A stretch of 64,000 nt of DNA from Polynucleobacter asymbioticus QLW-P1DMWA-1 (GTDB lineage: Bacteria; Pseudomonadota; Gammaproteobacteria; Burkholderiales; Burkholderiaceae), in assembly GCF_000016345.1 (NCBI RefSeq), contig NC_009379.1:1054001-1118000 (forward strand), read 5' to 3'. A program made the position numbers and the translations under genes. Each line of letters begins with the position of its first letter. Within the stretch, counting starts at the first letter, position 1. The notes below the pieces were generated by a model. The model was given only the letters and a program-made list of their open reading frames with translations, had not been told where the DNA came from and made no database searches. Positions 9,500 through 19,364 of this stretch are shown here, in pieces.

Positions 9500-10360
9500 T
9501 TAGCTAAAACGTTTTCCACTGAGTCGCTCCCAGGCCCAAACGACATAGCCTGAGATGGAATAGACCACAAATAAGCCGAATAAGGTTAACGGGGGGTTGG
9601 ATGAGATCAAAACGAAGGTCAAAATCAATAGAACCATCACCCCAAAAGGAACCCGATAGCGCACATCAAGCGCTTTGCCGCTGTAAAAGCGGGCATTGGA
9701 AACCATTGTCAAGCCAGCATAAACAGCAATGAAAAAGGTAATCCAAGGAATTGCGGTGTCTCGCACTGGAATCTTATTGTCATCAGCCAACCAGATAAAA
9801 CCAGCAATTAATGAACCTGCGGCAGGACTAGGAAGACCTTGAAAGAATTTTTTATCCACGACGCCTGTATTCACATTAAAGCGTGCCAAGCGTAATGCAG
9901 CGCCTGCGCAATAGGTAAATGCTGCTAACCAACCCCACTTACCTAAATCCTTAAGGGCCCACTCGTAAGCAACTAATGCAGGGGCCACTCCAAACGAAAC
10001 CATATCGGCTAAAGAATCGTACTGCTCACCAAATGCACTTTGTGTATTAGTCATACGGGCAACACGACCATCCATGCCATCCAATACTAGAGAGGCAAAA
10101 ATAGCAATTGCAGCAATTTGAAATTGATCATTCATCGCATTCACGATGGCAAAGAAACCACTGAATAAGGCTGCAGTAGTAAATGCATTAGGCAATAAAT
10201 AAATGCCCTTATTACGAGGACGTGTGCGCGCGTGAGTGGCTTCTACTTCATAGTCCAAAGGATCGCCAAGCTCTTCAGCCCACTCATCTTGAGTACTTTG
10301 AGTACGGGTACGAGAAAGCCTGCTTCTATCTAAACGACCGCGACGACGAAATGTTGTCAA
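9500..10360 (-). CDS. pssA: CDP-diacylglycerol-serine O-phosphatidyltransferase
   Basis: This integral membrane enzyme makes phosphatidylserine from CDP-diacylglycerol and serine, the precursor of phosphatidylethanolamine. The CDP-alcohol phosphatidyltransferase motif, D-G-x2-A-R-x(8)-G-x3-D-x3-D, is visible in DGMDGRVARMTN followed by SAFGEQYDSLADMV, about residues 92-118. Several membrane segments follow through about residue 275. The N-terminal 45 residues are Arg-rich and cytoplasmic. The 286-residue length fits the subclass II enzyme. It is 22 bases downstream of psd, the next enzyme in the pathway. Confidence 0.93.
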   Translation of the reverse strand: MTTFRRRGRLDRSRLSRTRTQSTQDEWAEELGDPLDYEVEATHARTRPRNKGIYLLPNAFTTAALFSGFFAIVNAMNDQFQIAAIAIFASLVLDGMDGRVARMTNTQSAFGEQYDSLADMVSFGVAPALVAYEWALKDLGKWGWLAAFTYCAGAALRLARFNVNTGVVDKKFFQGLPSPAAGSLIAGFIWLADDNKIPVRDTAIPWITFFIAVYAGLTMVSNARFYSGKALDVRYRVPFGVMVLLILTFVLISSNPPLTLFGLFVVYSISGYVVWAWERLSGKRFS

Positions 10361-10382
10361 AGATGACCTCGGGGGTTGCGAA

Positions 10383-11030
10383 TCAATCTAAGCCCGGCAA
10401 ACGCGCCAAAGCTGTATTGGTTGCAAATACTTTATCACCAACAGAAACCAATGGTTCAGCAGTGAGGGGTAAATAAACGTCTACACGTGATCCAAAGCGA
10501 ATAAAGCCGTAGCGCTCACCCGCTTTTAAACGATCACCGACATGAATGTAGCAAAGAATACGGCGCGCAATTAAACCTGCCACTTGTACCAGGGTAACAA
10601 TGTGGCCATTAGCATCAATCACTACAGCATTGCGCTCATTTTCAGTGGAAGCTTTATCTAAATCGGCATTAACAAATTTGCCCGGAAAGTACTGAATCTC
10701 TTTTACCAAGCCATTAACAGCGCTGCGATTAGAGTGCACATTAAATACATTCATAAAAACGCTAATTTTGAGCGCTTCACGATCCGCATAAGGATCGTTT
10801 GTTTTTTCCACAACAACAATACGACCATCGGCTGGCGATAAAACAAGGTCGCGACCCATGGCAGGAATACGCTGTGGGTCACGGAAAAACTGCAGAACAA
10901 AAATGAAAATAATCCACAACGGCCACGACCAGGCAATGCCGCCAATATAGTGAACCGGCAAAGTCACAATCCCTATTAAAGCCAAATACGGCCATCCTTC
11001 TTTCGCAATAATAGGGTGTGGATACATCAT
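10383..11030 (-). CDS. psd: Phosphatidylserine decarboxylase proenzyme
   Basis: This enzyme converts phosphatidylserine to phosphatidylethanolamine using a pyruvoyl group made by self-cleavage. The 215-residue length fits the short archaeal/type II form found in betaproteobacteria. The cleavage site is Gly180-Ser181 in the [11 protein letters not shown] segment. A membrane anchor spans about residues 15-50, the SPADGR motif is at 65-70 and the NVHSNRS segment near 97-103. It follows ilvC by 39 bases and precedes pssA by 22. Confidence 0.94.
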   Translation of the reverse strand: MMYPHPIIAKEGWPYLALIGIVTLPVHYIGGIAWSWPLWIIFIFVLQFFRDPQRIPAMGRDLVLSPADGRIVVVEKTNDPYADREALKISVFMNVFNVHSNRSAVNGLVKEIQYFPGKFVNADLDKASTENERNAVVIDANGHIVTLVQVAGLIARRILCYIHVGDRLKAGERYGFIRFGSRVDVYLPLTAEPLVSVGDKVFATNTALARLPGLD

Positions 11031-11069
11031 ATTTTTCTGAGCCTTTTCGTTAAATGCTTTTGGATTTAC

Positions 11070-12125
<1,056 letters not shown>

Positions 12126-12137
12126 CTATTAAAAAAA

Positions 12138-12629
12138 TTAAACCTTGAGGATGCGCTCTCCACGTCCAATTCCTGAACCACCCGAACGGACAGTTTCAAG
12201 AATTGATGCGCGATCGATCGAATCAATAAAGGCATCCAATTTGGCACCATCACCAGTTAACTCAATGGTGTAACTCTTATCAGTCACATCGATGATGCGA
12301 CCGCGGAAGATATCGGTAGTACGTTTGAGCTCTTCACGTTCTTTTCCAACGGCGCGCACTTTAATCATCATGAGCTCACGCTCAATGTGTGGGCCTTCGC
12401 TTAAATCAAATACCTTAACCACTTCAACCAAACGGTTCAAGTGCTTGGTGATTTGTTCAATAACGTCATCAGAACCAAAGGTAACAATGGTCATGCGAGA
12501 TAAGGATGGATCTTCAGTTGGCGCAACACTTAAGGTATCGATGTTGTAGCCACGCGCTGAGAATAGACCCACTACGCGGGATAACGCGCCCGGCTCATTC
12601 TCAATTAATACAGAAATAATATGTCGCAT
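12138..12629 (-). CDS. ilvH: Acetolactate synthase small (regulatory) subunit
   Basis: This regulatory subunit stimulates the large subunit and binds valine for feedback control. The 163-residue length is typical of IlvH. The N-terminal ACT domain (about residues 2-77) begins RHIISVLIENEPGALSRVVGLF, whose NEPGALSRV segment includes the valine-binding loop. A second ACT-like C-terminal domain occupies about residues 82-158. The start codon shares one base with the stop of the large-subunit gene (TAATG), which favours balanced expression. Confidence 0.96.
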   Translation of the reverse strand: MRHIISVLIENEPGALSRVVGLFSARGYNIDTLSVAPTEDPSLSRMTIVTFGSDDVIEQITKHLNRLVEVVKVFDLSEGPHIERELMMIKVRAVGKEREELKRTTDIFRGRIIDVTDKSYTIELTGDGAKLDAFIDSIDRASILETVRSGGSGIGRGERILKV

Positions 12630-14416
12630 TACAGATCCTCACTACCCAAAAGCATTTCAGTAATACCTTTACCCGCTTGAACCATAGGCCAAACGTTTTC
12701 TTCTGGATCGGTTTGGAAGTCCATAAATACAGTGCGATCTTTCAAACGAATCGCTTCTTTAAGAGCACCTTCAACATCAGACTTCTTCTCAATACGCATG
12801 CCAACGTGACCATAGGCTTCAGCTAATTTCACGAAATCAGGCAAAGAATCCATATAAGAGCTGGAATAACGCTTGTTATAAGTTAACTCCTGCCACTGAC
12901 GAACCATACCTAAGTAACGGTTATTTAAAGAAACAATCTTTACAGGAGTGTTGTATTGCTTACAGGTAGAAAGTTCCTGAATACACATCTGAATTGAGCC
13001 TTCACCGGTAATGGCAAATACATCCTTGTCCGGAAATGCTTTCTTAATACCCATGGCATATGGCAAACCAACACCCATAGTGCCAAGACCACCAGAGTTA
13101 ATCCAACGACGTGGCTGATCAAATTTGTAGAACTGAGCAGCCCACATTTGATGCTGACCTACGTCAGACGTGATGAATGCATCGCCGCCTGTCAGTTCCC
13201 ATAACTTTTGAACGACATACTGCGGCTTAACAATTTGAGAAGCTTCGTCATATTTCAAGCAATCTTTTTTGCGCCACTCGTTGATTTGCTCCCACCAAGC
13301 GGCAAGCTTCTCGCCATTCTTGCGTGGGCCGGCAGCTTTCAACTGGGCAGTCATCTCTACTAATACCTCTTTGAGATTGCCAACAATGGGAACATCGACC
13401 TTCACACGCTTAGAAATCACAGATGGATCAATGTCAATATGAATAATCTTGCGCGGATGACTTGCAAAGTGTTCTGTATTTCCAATCACACGGTCATCAA
13501 AACGTGCGCCAATCGCAATCAACACATCACTGTGTTGCATCGCCATATTGGCTTCGTAAGTGCCATGCATACCGAGCATGCCCAAAAACTGGGGGCTGGT
13601 TCCTGGAAAGCCACCAAGACCCATCAAGGTATTGGTTACTGGATACCCCAGAAGGTCAGCAAATTCTTTTAATTCAGGCGCTGCGTCTGCCAAGATAATG
13701 CCACCACCGGTGTAGATGTATGGACGCTCGGCTTCTTGCAACAGCGCTACAGCCTTTCGGATTTGTCCGCTATGCCCTTTAACAACTGGGTTATAGGAGC
13801 GCATTTCCAAAGTTTCCGGATAAACAAACGGGGCTTTTGCTGCTGAAACGTCTTTAGGAATATCGATTAATACAGGGCCAGGTCGACCGGTCTGAGCGAT
13901 ATGAAAAGCCTTCTTTAATACCAAAGGTAGATCTCTCACATCCTTCACTAGGAAGTTATGTTTCACCACTGGGCGTGTAATACCAACGGTATCTGCCTCT
14001 TGGAAAGCATCCTCACCAATCGCATAGGTTGGCACATTACCGCTGATGATCACCATCGGGATCGAATCAGTGTAGGCAGTGGCAATGCCAGTAACTGCGT
14101 TCGTTACACCTGGTCCCGAAGTGACTAATGCAACGCCAACCTTACCGGTTGCGCGCGCATAGCCATCAGCCGCATGAACAGCTGCCTGTTCATGGCGAAC
14201 GAGAATATGTTCGAACTTATCTTGTTTAAAAATTTCATCATAGATAAAGAGAACGGACCCACCTGGGTAACCCCAAACGAATTCAACGCCCTCTTTGTGC
14301 AATGCATGCACGAGCATCTCAGCACCAATCATTTCTGGAGGCGCTGCTTCAGTATTTGTATTTGTTGTGTCTTTGTTAGCTTTAGTAGCTAAAAATTCTG
14401 CGCTGCTTGTATTCAT
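12629..14416 (-). CDS. ilvB: Acetolactate synthase large (catalytic) subunit
   Basis: This TPP- and FAD-dependent enzyme makes acetolactate from pyruvate, the first common step of branched-chain amino acid synthesis. The 595 residues show the N-terminal PYR domain with GYPGGSVLFIYDE and the catalytic Glu in HEQAAVHAADGYARATG, a central FAD-binding domain, and a C-terminal PP domain with the GEGSIQM...NNRYLG metal/TPP motif. A short Ser/Thr/Asn-rich N-terminal extension (about residues 1-27) precedes the catalytic core. AAGGA lies upstream of the ATG. The symbol ilvI would be equally acceptable. Confidence 0.96.
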   Translation of the reverse strand: MNTSSAEFLATKANKDTTNTNTEAAPPEMIGAEMLVHALHKEGVEFVWGYPGGSVLFIYDEIFKQDKFEHILVRHEQAAVHAADGYARATGKVGVALVTSGPGVTNAVTGIATAYTDSIPMVIISGNVPTYAIGEDAFQEADTVGITRPVVKHNFLVKDVRDLPLVLKKAFHIAQTGRPGPVLIDIPKDVSAAKAPFVYPETLEMRSYNPVVKGHSGQIRKAVALLQEAERPYIYTGGGIILADAAPELKEFADLLGYPVTNTLMGLGGFPGTSPQFLGMLGMHGTYEANMAMQHSDVLIAIGARFDDRVIGNTEHFASHPRKIIHIDIDPSVISKRVKVDVPIVGNLKEVLVEMTAQLKAAGPRKNGEKLAAWWEQINEWRKKDCLKYDEASQIVKPQYVVQKLWELTGGDAFITSDVGQHQMWAAQFYKFDQPRRWINSGGLGTMGVGLPYAMGIKKAFPDKDVFAITGEGSIQMCIQELSTCKQYNTPVKIVSLNNRYLGMVRQWQELTYNKRYSSSYMDSLPDFVKLAEAYGHVGMRIEKKSDVEGALKEAIRLKDRTVFMDFQTDPEENVWPMVQAGKGITEMLLGSEDL

Positions 14417-14552
14417 TTTCTTTCGTCCTTTGCAATTTTCGGCAAAAAATTGATTGGTCTGTTCTATCTCCTGCTTATGGCCTGAGTTCGAACGGCGCTG
14501 CTACCGGAAAAAACCACTTCTTGAATGAGATTCTAGGTAGTAAGCCCTATAT

Positions 14553-14580
14553 TCTATAGCAATCCCCTAAAATGGATCAA
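14553..14580 (-). promoter_or_regulatory. Candidate sigma-70 promoter for ilvB-ilvH-ilvC
   Basis: On the minus strand TTGATC (14575-14580) and TATAGA (14553-14558) are separated by 16 bases, with TGC before the -10 hexamer. This places the start about 130 bases upstream of ilvB. The long leader has no strong hairpin followed by a T run, so no attenuator is evident there. The same 194-base gap must also contain the promoter for the divergent sigma factor gene. Confidence 0.5.
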
Positions 14581-14609
14581 TTCTTACAGATTCAGGTCTA
14601 ATCCATTGC

Positions 14610-15179
14610 ATGGCATCAGCCCAAGAACTATCTGACTTTCTGAGTAGCGTCGAGCAGCGTGCTTTCAAGCAAGCGGTTTACGCCGTGCGCGATGATGATG
14701 CGGCGATGGATATTGTTCAAGATGCAATGATCAAATTGGCTGAAAAATATGCCGATCGACCTGCGGCAGAACTGCCACTGGTTTTCACCAGAATTTTGCA
14801 AAACCGCATACACGACTGGTTTAGGCGACAAAAGGTTAGAAATACATGGGTCACCTTGTTTTCCAGTATGGGCAAAAAAACGGATGAAAACGATGATTTT
14901 GACCCTCTTGAGTCACTTTCTGCCCCTGACGAGAGCGAAATTCACCAAGATGGAGCGCAAAAACTAGAACAGAGTCAGCTATTACAGGCTTTAGAGTCAG
15001 AAATATCAAAATTGCCCGTACGTCAACGAGAAGCCTTCCTGATGCGTTATTGGGATGAGCTAAGTATTACTGAAACTGCCAAAGCGATGAGTTGTAGCGA
15101 AGGCAGCGTCAAAACCCATTGCTCTCGAGCAACCCAAACCTTAGCTAAAGCATTGAAATTAAAAGGAATTACGCTGTGA
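14610..15179 (+). CDS. RNA polymerase sigma factor, ECF (sigma-70) family
   Basis: This is a 189-residue alternative sigma factor. Region 2 covers about residues 15-80, with AVRDDDAAMDIVQDAMIKLAEKY and the -10 binding segment RILQNRIHDWFRRQK. Region 4, a helix-turn-helix, covers about residues 130-185, with LPVRQREAFLMRYWDELSITETA and SEGSVKTHCSRATQTLAKAL. It is followed, with a 4-base GTGA overlap, by a DUF3619 membrane protein that may act on it, and then by DUF3106 and RDD genes. This four-gene order is a familiar Burkholderiales cassette whose regulon is not established. Confidence 0.92.
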   Translation: MASAQELSDFLSSVEQRAFKQAVYAVRDDDAAMDIVQDAMIKLAEKYADRPAAELPLVFTRILQNRIHDWFRRQKVRNTWVTLFSSMGKKTDENDDFDPLESLSAPDESEIHQDGAQKLEQSQLLQALESEISKLPVRQREAFLMRYWDELSITETAKAMSCSEGSVKTHCSRATQTLAKALKLKGITL

Positions 15180-15643
15180 AACACTTTGACGAACCATTAA
15201 ATACGACCCAAGCTGACCAATTTGGTCGAGCTAGTGCTGCCCTGCTCCGTCAAGGTGCGCAAAGCCTTTCTCCTGCGATTAAAGATCGTCTTTATGCAGC
15301 TCGCATGAAGGCCCTATCACTTCGTAAACCTGAAAAAGTACGAGTTCAAAAGCCTGTCTTTGCTGGCGTAGCCGGAAACTGGACTAGTGGCTCAAATCAC
15401 GTTTGGGGCACTGTTGGCTGGATTGCGCCCCTAGTTGTTCTTGTGTTTGGATTGATTGGCATCGCTCACTGGCAAGATGAATCTCGAATTAACGATATTG
15501 CCGAAGTTGACGCCGCCCTTTTAGCTGATGATGTGCCGCCAGATGCTTACGCAGATAGCGGCTTTATGGCTTTCCTCAAAAATGGCCCGCTGTCAGATTC
15601 TGACTCTGAAGATAGCTCTGCCCAGTTAACACCAAGTAAGTAA
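15176..15643 (+). CDS. DUF3619 family membrane protein, possible anti-sigma partner
   Basis: This 155-residue protein starts at a GTG overlapping the sigma factor stop codon. The cytoplasmic N-terminal part (about residues 1-75) is followed by one membrane segment (WIAPLVVLVFGLIGIAHW, near 82-99). A short acidic outer tail includes the DVPPDAYADSGFMAFL motif typical of DUF3619. The topology and translational coupling resemble anti-sigma factors, but no zinc-binding HxxxCxxC anti-sigma motif is present, so this role is only inferred. Confidence 0.75.
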   Translation: MKHFDEPLNTTQADQFGRASAALLRQGAQSLSPAIKDRLYAARMKALSLRKPEKVRVQKPVFAGVAGNWTSGSNHVWGTVGWIAPLVVLVFGLIGIAHWQDESRINDIAEVDAALLADDVPPDAYADSGFMAFLKNGPLSDSDSEDSSAQLTPSK

Positions 15644-15663
15644 TTATTATTCGCCCTCTATTC

Positions 15664-16293
15664 ATGCAGCGCTCGATTAAGTCGCTTATTGCTATGCCTG
15701 TTATGGTTTTGGCAATTAATGCCGCTGGAGTCGTTTCGAACACTGCTTTTGCACAATCTTCAGGAGGTGCTGCTCATAGCAAATCTACAGCCATCCCAGA
15801 AAAGAAACCTGATGGAACTTGGGAAAGCCTGAGTCCTTCACAGCAAAAAGTACTTGCGCCTCTCGAGAGCGACTGGGAATACATGATCCCGGATAGTCGC
15901 AAAAAATGGATCCACATAGCCAACATCTATCCAAAGATGAGCGCACAAGATCAAGAACGTCTGCAATCGCGCATGACAAGCTGGTCTAACTTATCGCAAA
16001 AAGACCGTCGGATTGCGCGTGAAAATTATTTAAGTAGCCTTAAGTTTCCTCCCGAGAAAAAAGCGGAGGCTTGGAGCGCTTATCAGAAATTAAGTGATGA
16101 GCAAAAGAAAAAGTTGGCTGACCAAGAGGCCAAAAGAAAACCTACCGCCACGAACGCACCGACTCTTCAGCAGCACACCATCAATGAGAAGACAACACCC
16201 CTTTCTCCTGCACCTAGACCGAGAAGTCTGCCTGCAGAAAACGTGAGTGCCCCTAGCGCACCAGCCGCTGAAGCCTCAGGTAATCCTTATTAA
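15664..16293 (+). CDS. Periplasmic DUF3106 family protein
   Basis: This 209-residue protein has an N-terminal signal peptide (cleavage likely after AFAQ near residue 30). The DUF3106 repeats follow, with W-x-x-L-S-x-x-Q/D-K spaced patterns such as WESLSPSQQKVLAPLESDW, WIHIANIYPKMSAQDQERLQSRM and WSNLSQKDRRIARENY, about residues 52-125. The C-terminal third is Pro/Ala/Thr-rich and probably unstructured. It resembles Spy/CpxP-like helical sensor proteins in its pattern of short charged helices. That resemblance and the sigma factor context hint at envelope stress sensing, but this is inference. Confidence 0.75.
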   Translation: MQRSIKSLIAMPVMVLAINAAGVVSNTAFAQSSGGAAHSKSTAIPEKKPDGTWESLSPSQQKVLAPLESDWEYMIPDSRKKWIHIANIYPKMSAQDQERLQSRMTSWSNLSQKDRRIARENYLSSLKFPPEKKAEAWSAYQKLSDEQKKKLADQEAKRKPTATNAPTLQQHTINEKTTPLSPAPRPRSLPAENVSAPSAPAAEASGNPY

Positions 16294-16311
16294 TCATTCA
16301 TTTAGTAGTTA

Positions 16312-16848
16312 ATGTCTCCAGCAGAACTCAATGATTTGCCAGCACCTTCGTTCTGGAGACGTGTGTCATACACCCTCTACGAGCAATTAGTCCTGCTTGG
16401 CGTCATTGCATTAACTTTTTTAGTTCCGAACTTGTTTCTTGGAATTTTGTTTGGAATTTCTCTTCCAAGCTGGCTGACGTTTCTTTATCTTTATGGCGTA
16501 CTGGCAATTTACTTTGTTTGGTATTGGACTAAACCAGGCCAGACACTAGCAATGCAAACTTGGCGCGTCCGGATTATTGGTGCCGGAGGACTTAACATCA
16601 CTAAACGTCAAGCACTATGGCGTTACATCTATGGTTCGCTCTGGCTTATTCCTTGTGTTCTCTTGCAATGGATATTTCATTTGGAGAAGTGGCAAATCAT
16701 TGAAATGCTTTTTGCGGTGGCACTCTTTTGTTGGCCTTTGAGTATTTATTTAGATCGCTGCAGCCCCGCGCTCCGACAAAGCCTTCCTGATCGTCTTGCA
16801 GGGTCTCGCCTTGTCGAGCTACCCAAGAACTTAGTTAAGCTCTCGTAG
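16312..16848 (+). CDS. RDD family membrane protein
   Basis: This 178-residue integral membrane protein has an RDD-type fold with Arg and Asp residues in the membrane segments. The first segment begins after SFWRRVSYTLYEQLVLLGVIAL. Others lie around residues 40-75 and 105-145. The GQTLAMQTWRVRII motif near residues 80-93 is typical of the family. It is the last gene of the sigma-DUF3619-DUF3106-RDD set and is convergent with the FtsX-like permease. Function is unknown; some RDD proteins affect ion or lipid homeostasis. Confidence 0.82.
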   Translation: MSPAELNDLPAPSFWRRVSYTLYEQLVLLGVIALTFLVPNLFLGILFGISLPSWLTFLYLYGVLAIYFVWYWTKPGQTLAMQTWRVRIIGAGGLNITKRQALWRYIYGSLWLIPCVLLQWIFHLEKWQIIEMLFAVALFCWPLSIYLDRCSPALRQSLPDRLAGSRLVELPKNLVKLS

Positions 16849-16865
16849 CAGGCTCTCAGGTCATT

Positions 16866-19364
16866 CTAGGCCTCTCGCAAACACTCGATTGCGGTTGCTT
16901 TTTGTATTTGCCCCTGAAAACGATATCCAGCCAACAAGGATGCCGTGACACCAAAGCCAACCCCCATCAAGATCGCCTCCCCAAAAGCGTGAAACTCGAT
17001 TTCCATGACAAAGCGGCCAAGCGCCCACACGGCCACTCCAGAAGCTAGGCCAGCTAATAATCCGGCTAAGGAGCCAATCAACAGCAGTTCTACTCTGGCA
17101 ATCTGTGCCAACACTTTGCGCGAAGCCCCCAGAGCTTTCAACAAGGCGGCATTTTTATAGCGATCATCTTGAGTAGCAGCAATAGCAGAGCTCATCACCA
17201 AAATTGCGGCAAGAATCGTAAATGCAAACAGTAGCCCTAAAGCAGCAGAAAGCTTATTAATCACTTCCTGAATCTGCTGCAGGGATGCAGATACGTCAAC
17301 AATCGTCAAGTTAGGATAGGTCTGGCTTAACTCAAAATCTAGTGATTCTTGCTTTGGACTTTGGTAGTAAGAGGTAATCCAGGATTGCGGCAATTGACTC
17401 AGTTGTGCAGGCGGCATAATAACGAAAAAGTTCACACGCATGGAACCCCAATCCAGTTTGCGTAATGAAGTAATTGGTGCGTTTACTTTCTCACCCGCAA
17501 CCTCAAAGGTCAGTTGATCACCGAGTTTTAGCTTAAGCGTTTTCGCAATTCCACTTTCCATGGAAATTTGGGGTTTGTCCCCTTCTATCCAGTCCCCTGA
17601 AAGAATTCGATTACCTGGAGGTAATTGGGCTGTGTAAGACAAATTAAATTCACGATCAATTAATCGTTTTGCATTTTCATCAGAATAATTTGATGGCGAA
17701 ATATCGCGACTATTAATTTCAATTAGACGGCCGCGCACCATAGGGTAAAAATTAGGCTTAGAAACTCCTGAGGTTTCTAATTGCTCACTAATACCTACTT
17801 TTTGATCGCTCTGAATATTAATCATGAAACGATTTGGCGCATCAGGTGGAATCGTGCTTTGCCATGAGCTGAGCAGGTCTTGACGCAATAGCAAGATCAT
17901 CAAAAGAGCCATTAAAGCGATGCCCAAGGCCGTGATTTGCAAAATGGCAAATCCTGATCTACGCGCCATGGCAGTCAGAGCAAAGCGCACTGCAAAGTGC
18001 TGTGTTTGCCAGCGATTCAATAACCACAGAATAAAACTAGCGCTGGCTGAAAAGATCAGAATAGCCCCAACAAATCCACCTAGAACCCAAAGCGTGAGTT
18101 TAAGGTCCTGCGCTGCTACCCAAATTAATAGCGCGCAGCAAGAAGAGCCCAAGATTACCAACCATAGCGTGGAAAGCGTGTTGAACTTGAAATCTTTTCT
18201 AATTAAGCGAATGGGTGAGACATTCACCAAACTCAAAATGGGGGGCCCAGCAAAAGCCAATAATAGGAAACAGGTAAATAAAATGCTCCAAAAAAAAGGC
18301 CAAGCCGATATAGCCGGTAAATTTCCGGGGATCAGATTACCTAATAACCAAGTTAAGAAAAGTTGCGCCAAATATCCCAAGGCAGAACCTATCACTGCCG
18401 CGACTGCGCCAAGCGCTAGTAGCGTTTGAGCTTGTCTTTTTAAAATAACCGCTTTAGTTGCCCCAAAGCATTTCAATGCCGCGCATGTATCTGCCTGCTT
18501 ATGCATATAGCGGCGCGCTGATAAGGCAATTGCTACGGCAGCAACCATAGCCGTCAAAATAGAGACTAAAGAGAGAAATTGTTCGGCTCTATCTAAAGTT
18601 TTGCGCATCGTTGGCTGCGCATTTTCAATAGTTTCAACGCGAAGACCATGTAAGGCTTGAGATTCAATATAACGGGTTGCCCACTGTTGATATGTTGACA
18701 TGATGCTGTCTGGGCCAGCCACCAAGAATCGATAGGTGACTCTACTACCAAGCCCAATTAAATCTGTGGAGGCTAAGTCATCTATGCACATCATCAGACG
18801 TGGCGCGAAATTCATAAACCCAGCGCCACGATCTAATTCGCGCGTCAAGATTCCAGCGATCACAAACTGTTGACCGCCCAAGCGAATTGAATCGCCAATC
18901 TTGGAATGCAAACTACTTAATAAGGCTGCATCAACCAGGACCGTTCCACAAGCTGGCCCTGTATTTGATATGGCGTTATTTTGTAATGAACTTTGCCCCG
19001 TAGAAACTTCCAAAGAACCCCTTAGAGGATAAGAGGAGCTGACCGCTTTTATGGATGCGAGTTTACTAACACCCCCACTACTAGCCATACTGGGAAAGAC
19101 TACGGTTTGCGCTATCTCAAGATGACTCTTTATCGCCTCTTGTAAAAACTCTGGGGGCAATGGCTGATCAGAGGCAATTAATAAATCGGCAGCGAGTAAT
19201 TGGCGCGCATCAAACTCGAATGCGCGATGCATGCGATCAGCCAAGTAACTTACGCTACTTAATGCGCTTACCGATAAAACAAGGGCAAGCAATAGACTCA
19301 ATAGCTCTTTAGAGCGAAGGTCCTGCCTTAACCCCTTAAAGAGGTCTAATAAAAAGGAAATCAA
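16866..19364 (-). CDS. ABC transporter permease of the YbbP/FtsX family
   Basis: This 832-residue membrane protein has the MacB/FtsX architecture in duplicate. The first membrane helix is at about residues 20-40, then a large periplasmic domain, a membrane bundle at about 260-495, a second periplasmic domain at about 500-695 and three C-terminal helices at about 700-815. YbbP-type permeases usually work with a YbbA/LolD-like ATPase. No ATPase gene is adjacent here: the upstream neighbour is an SDR gene whose stop overlaps this start by 4 bases. The partner may lie elsewhere. The substrate is unknown, and lipids or lipoproteins are typical for the superfamily. Confidence 0.85.
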   Translation of the reverse strand: MISFLLDLFKGLRQDLRSKELLSLLLALVLSVSALSSVSYLADRMHRAFEFDARQLLAADLLIASDQPLPPEFLQEAIKSHLEIAQTVVFPSMASSGGVSKLASIKAVSSSYPLRGSLEVSTGQSSLQNNAISNTGPACGTVLVDAALLSSLHSKIGDSIRLGGQQFVIAGILTRELDRGAGFMNFAPRLMMCIDDLASTDLIGLGSRVTYRFLVAGPDSIMSTYQQWATRYIESQALHGLRVETIENAQPTMRKTLDRAEQFLSLVSILTAMVAAVAIALSARRYMHKQADTCAALKCFGATKAVILKRQAQTLLALGAVAAVIGSALGYLAQLFLTWLLGNLIPGNLPAISAWPFFWSILFTCFLLLAFAGPPILSLVNVSPIRLIRKDFKFNTLSTLWLVILGSSCCALLIWVAAQDLKLTLWVLGGFVGAILIFSASASFILWLLNRWQTQHFAVRFALTAMARRSGFAILQITALGIALMALLMILLLRQDLLSSWQSTIPPDAPNRFMINIQSDQKVGISEQLETSGVSKPNFYPMVRGRLIEINSRDISPSNYSDENAKRLIDREFNLSYTAQLPPGNRILSGDWIEGDKPQISMESGIAKTLKLKLGDQLTFEVAGEKVNAPITSLRKLDWGSMRVNFFVIMPPAQLSQLPQSWITSYYQSPKQESLDFELSQTYPNLTIVDVSASLQQIQEVINKLSAALGLLFAFTILAAILVMSSAIAATQDDRYKNAALLKALGASRKVLAQIARVELLLIGSLAGLLAGLASGVAVWALGRFVMEIEFHAFGEAILMGVGFGVTASLLAGYRFQGQIQKATAIECLREA

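Noticed and set aside
14417..14552. Attenuator or leader peptide before ilvB
   Set aside because: A short GTG frame exists but has only scattered Val and Ile codons, and there is no hairpin followed by a T run.
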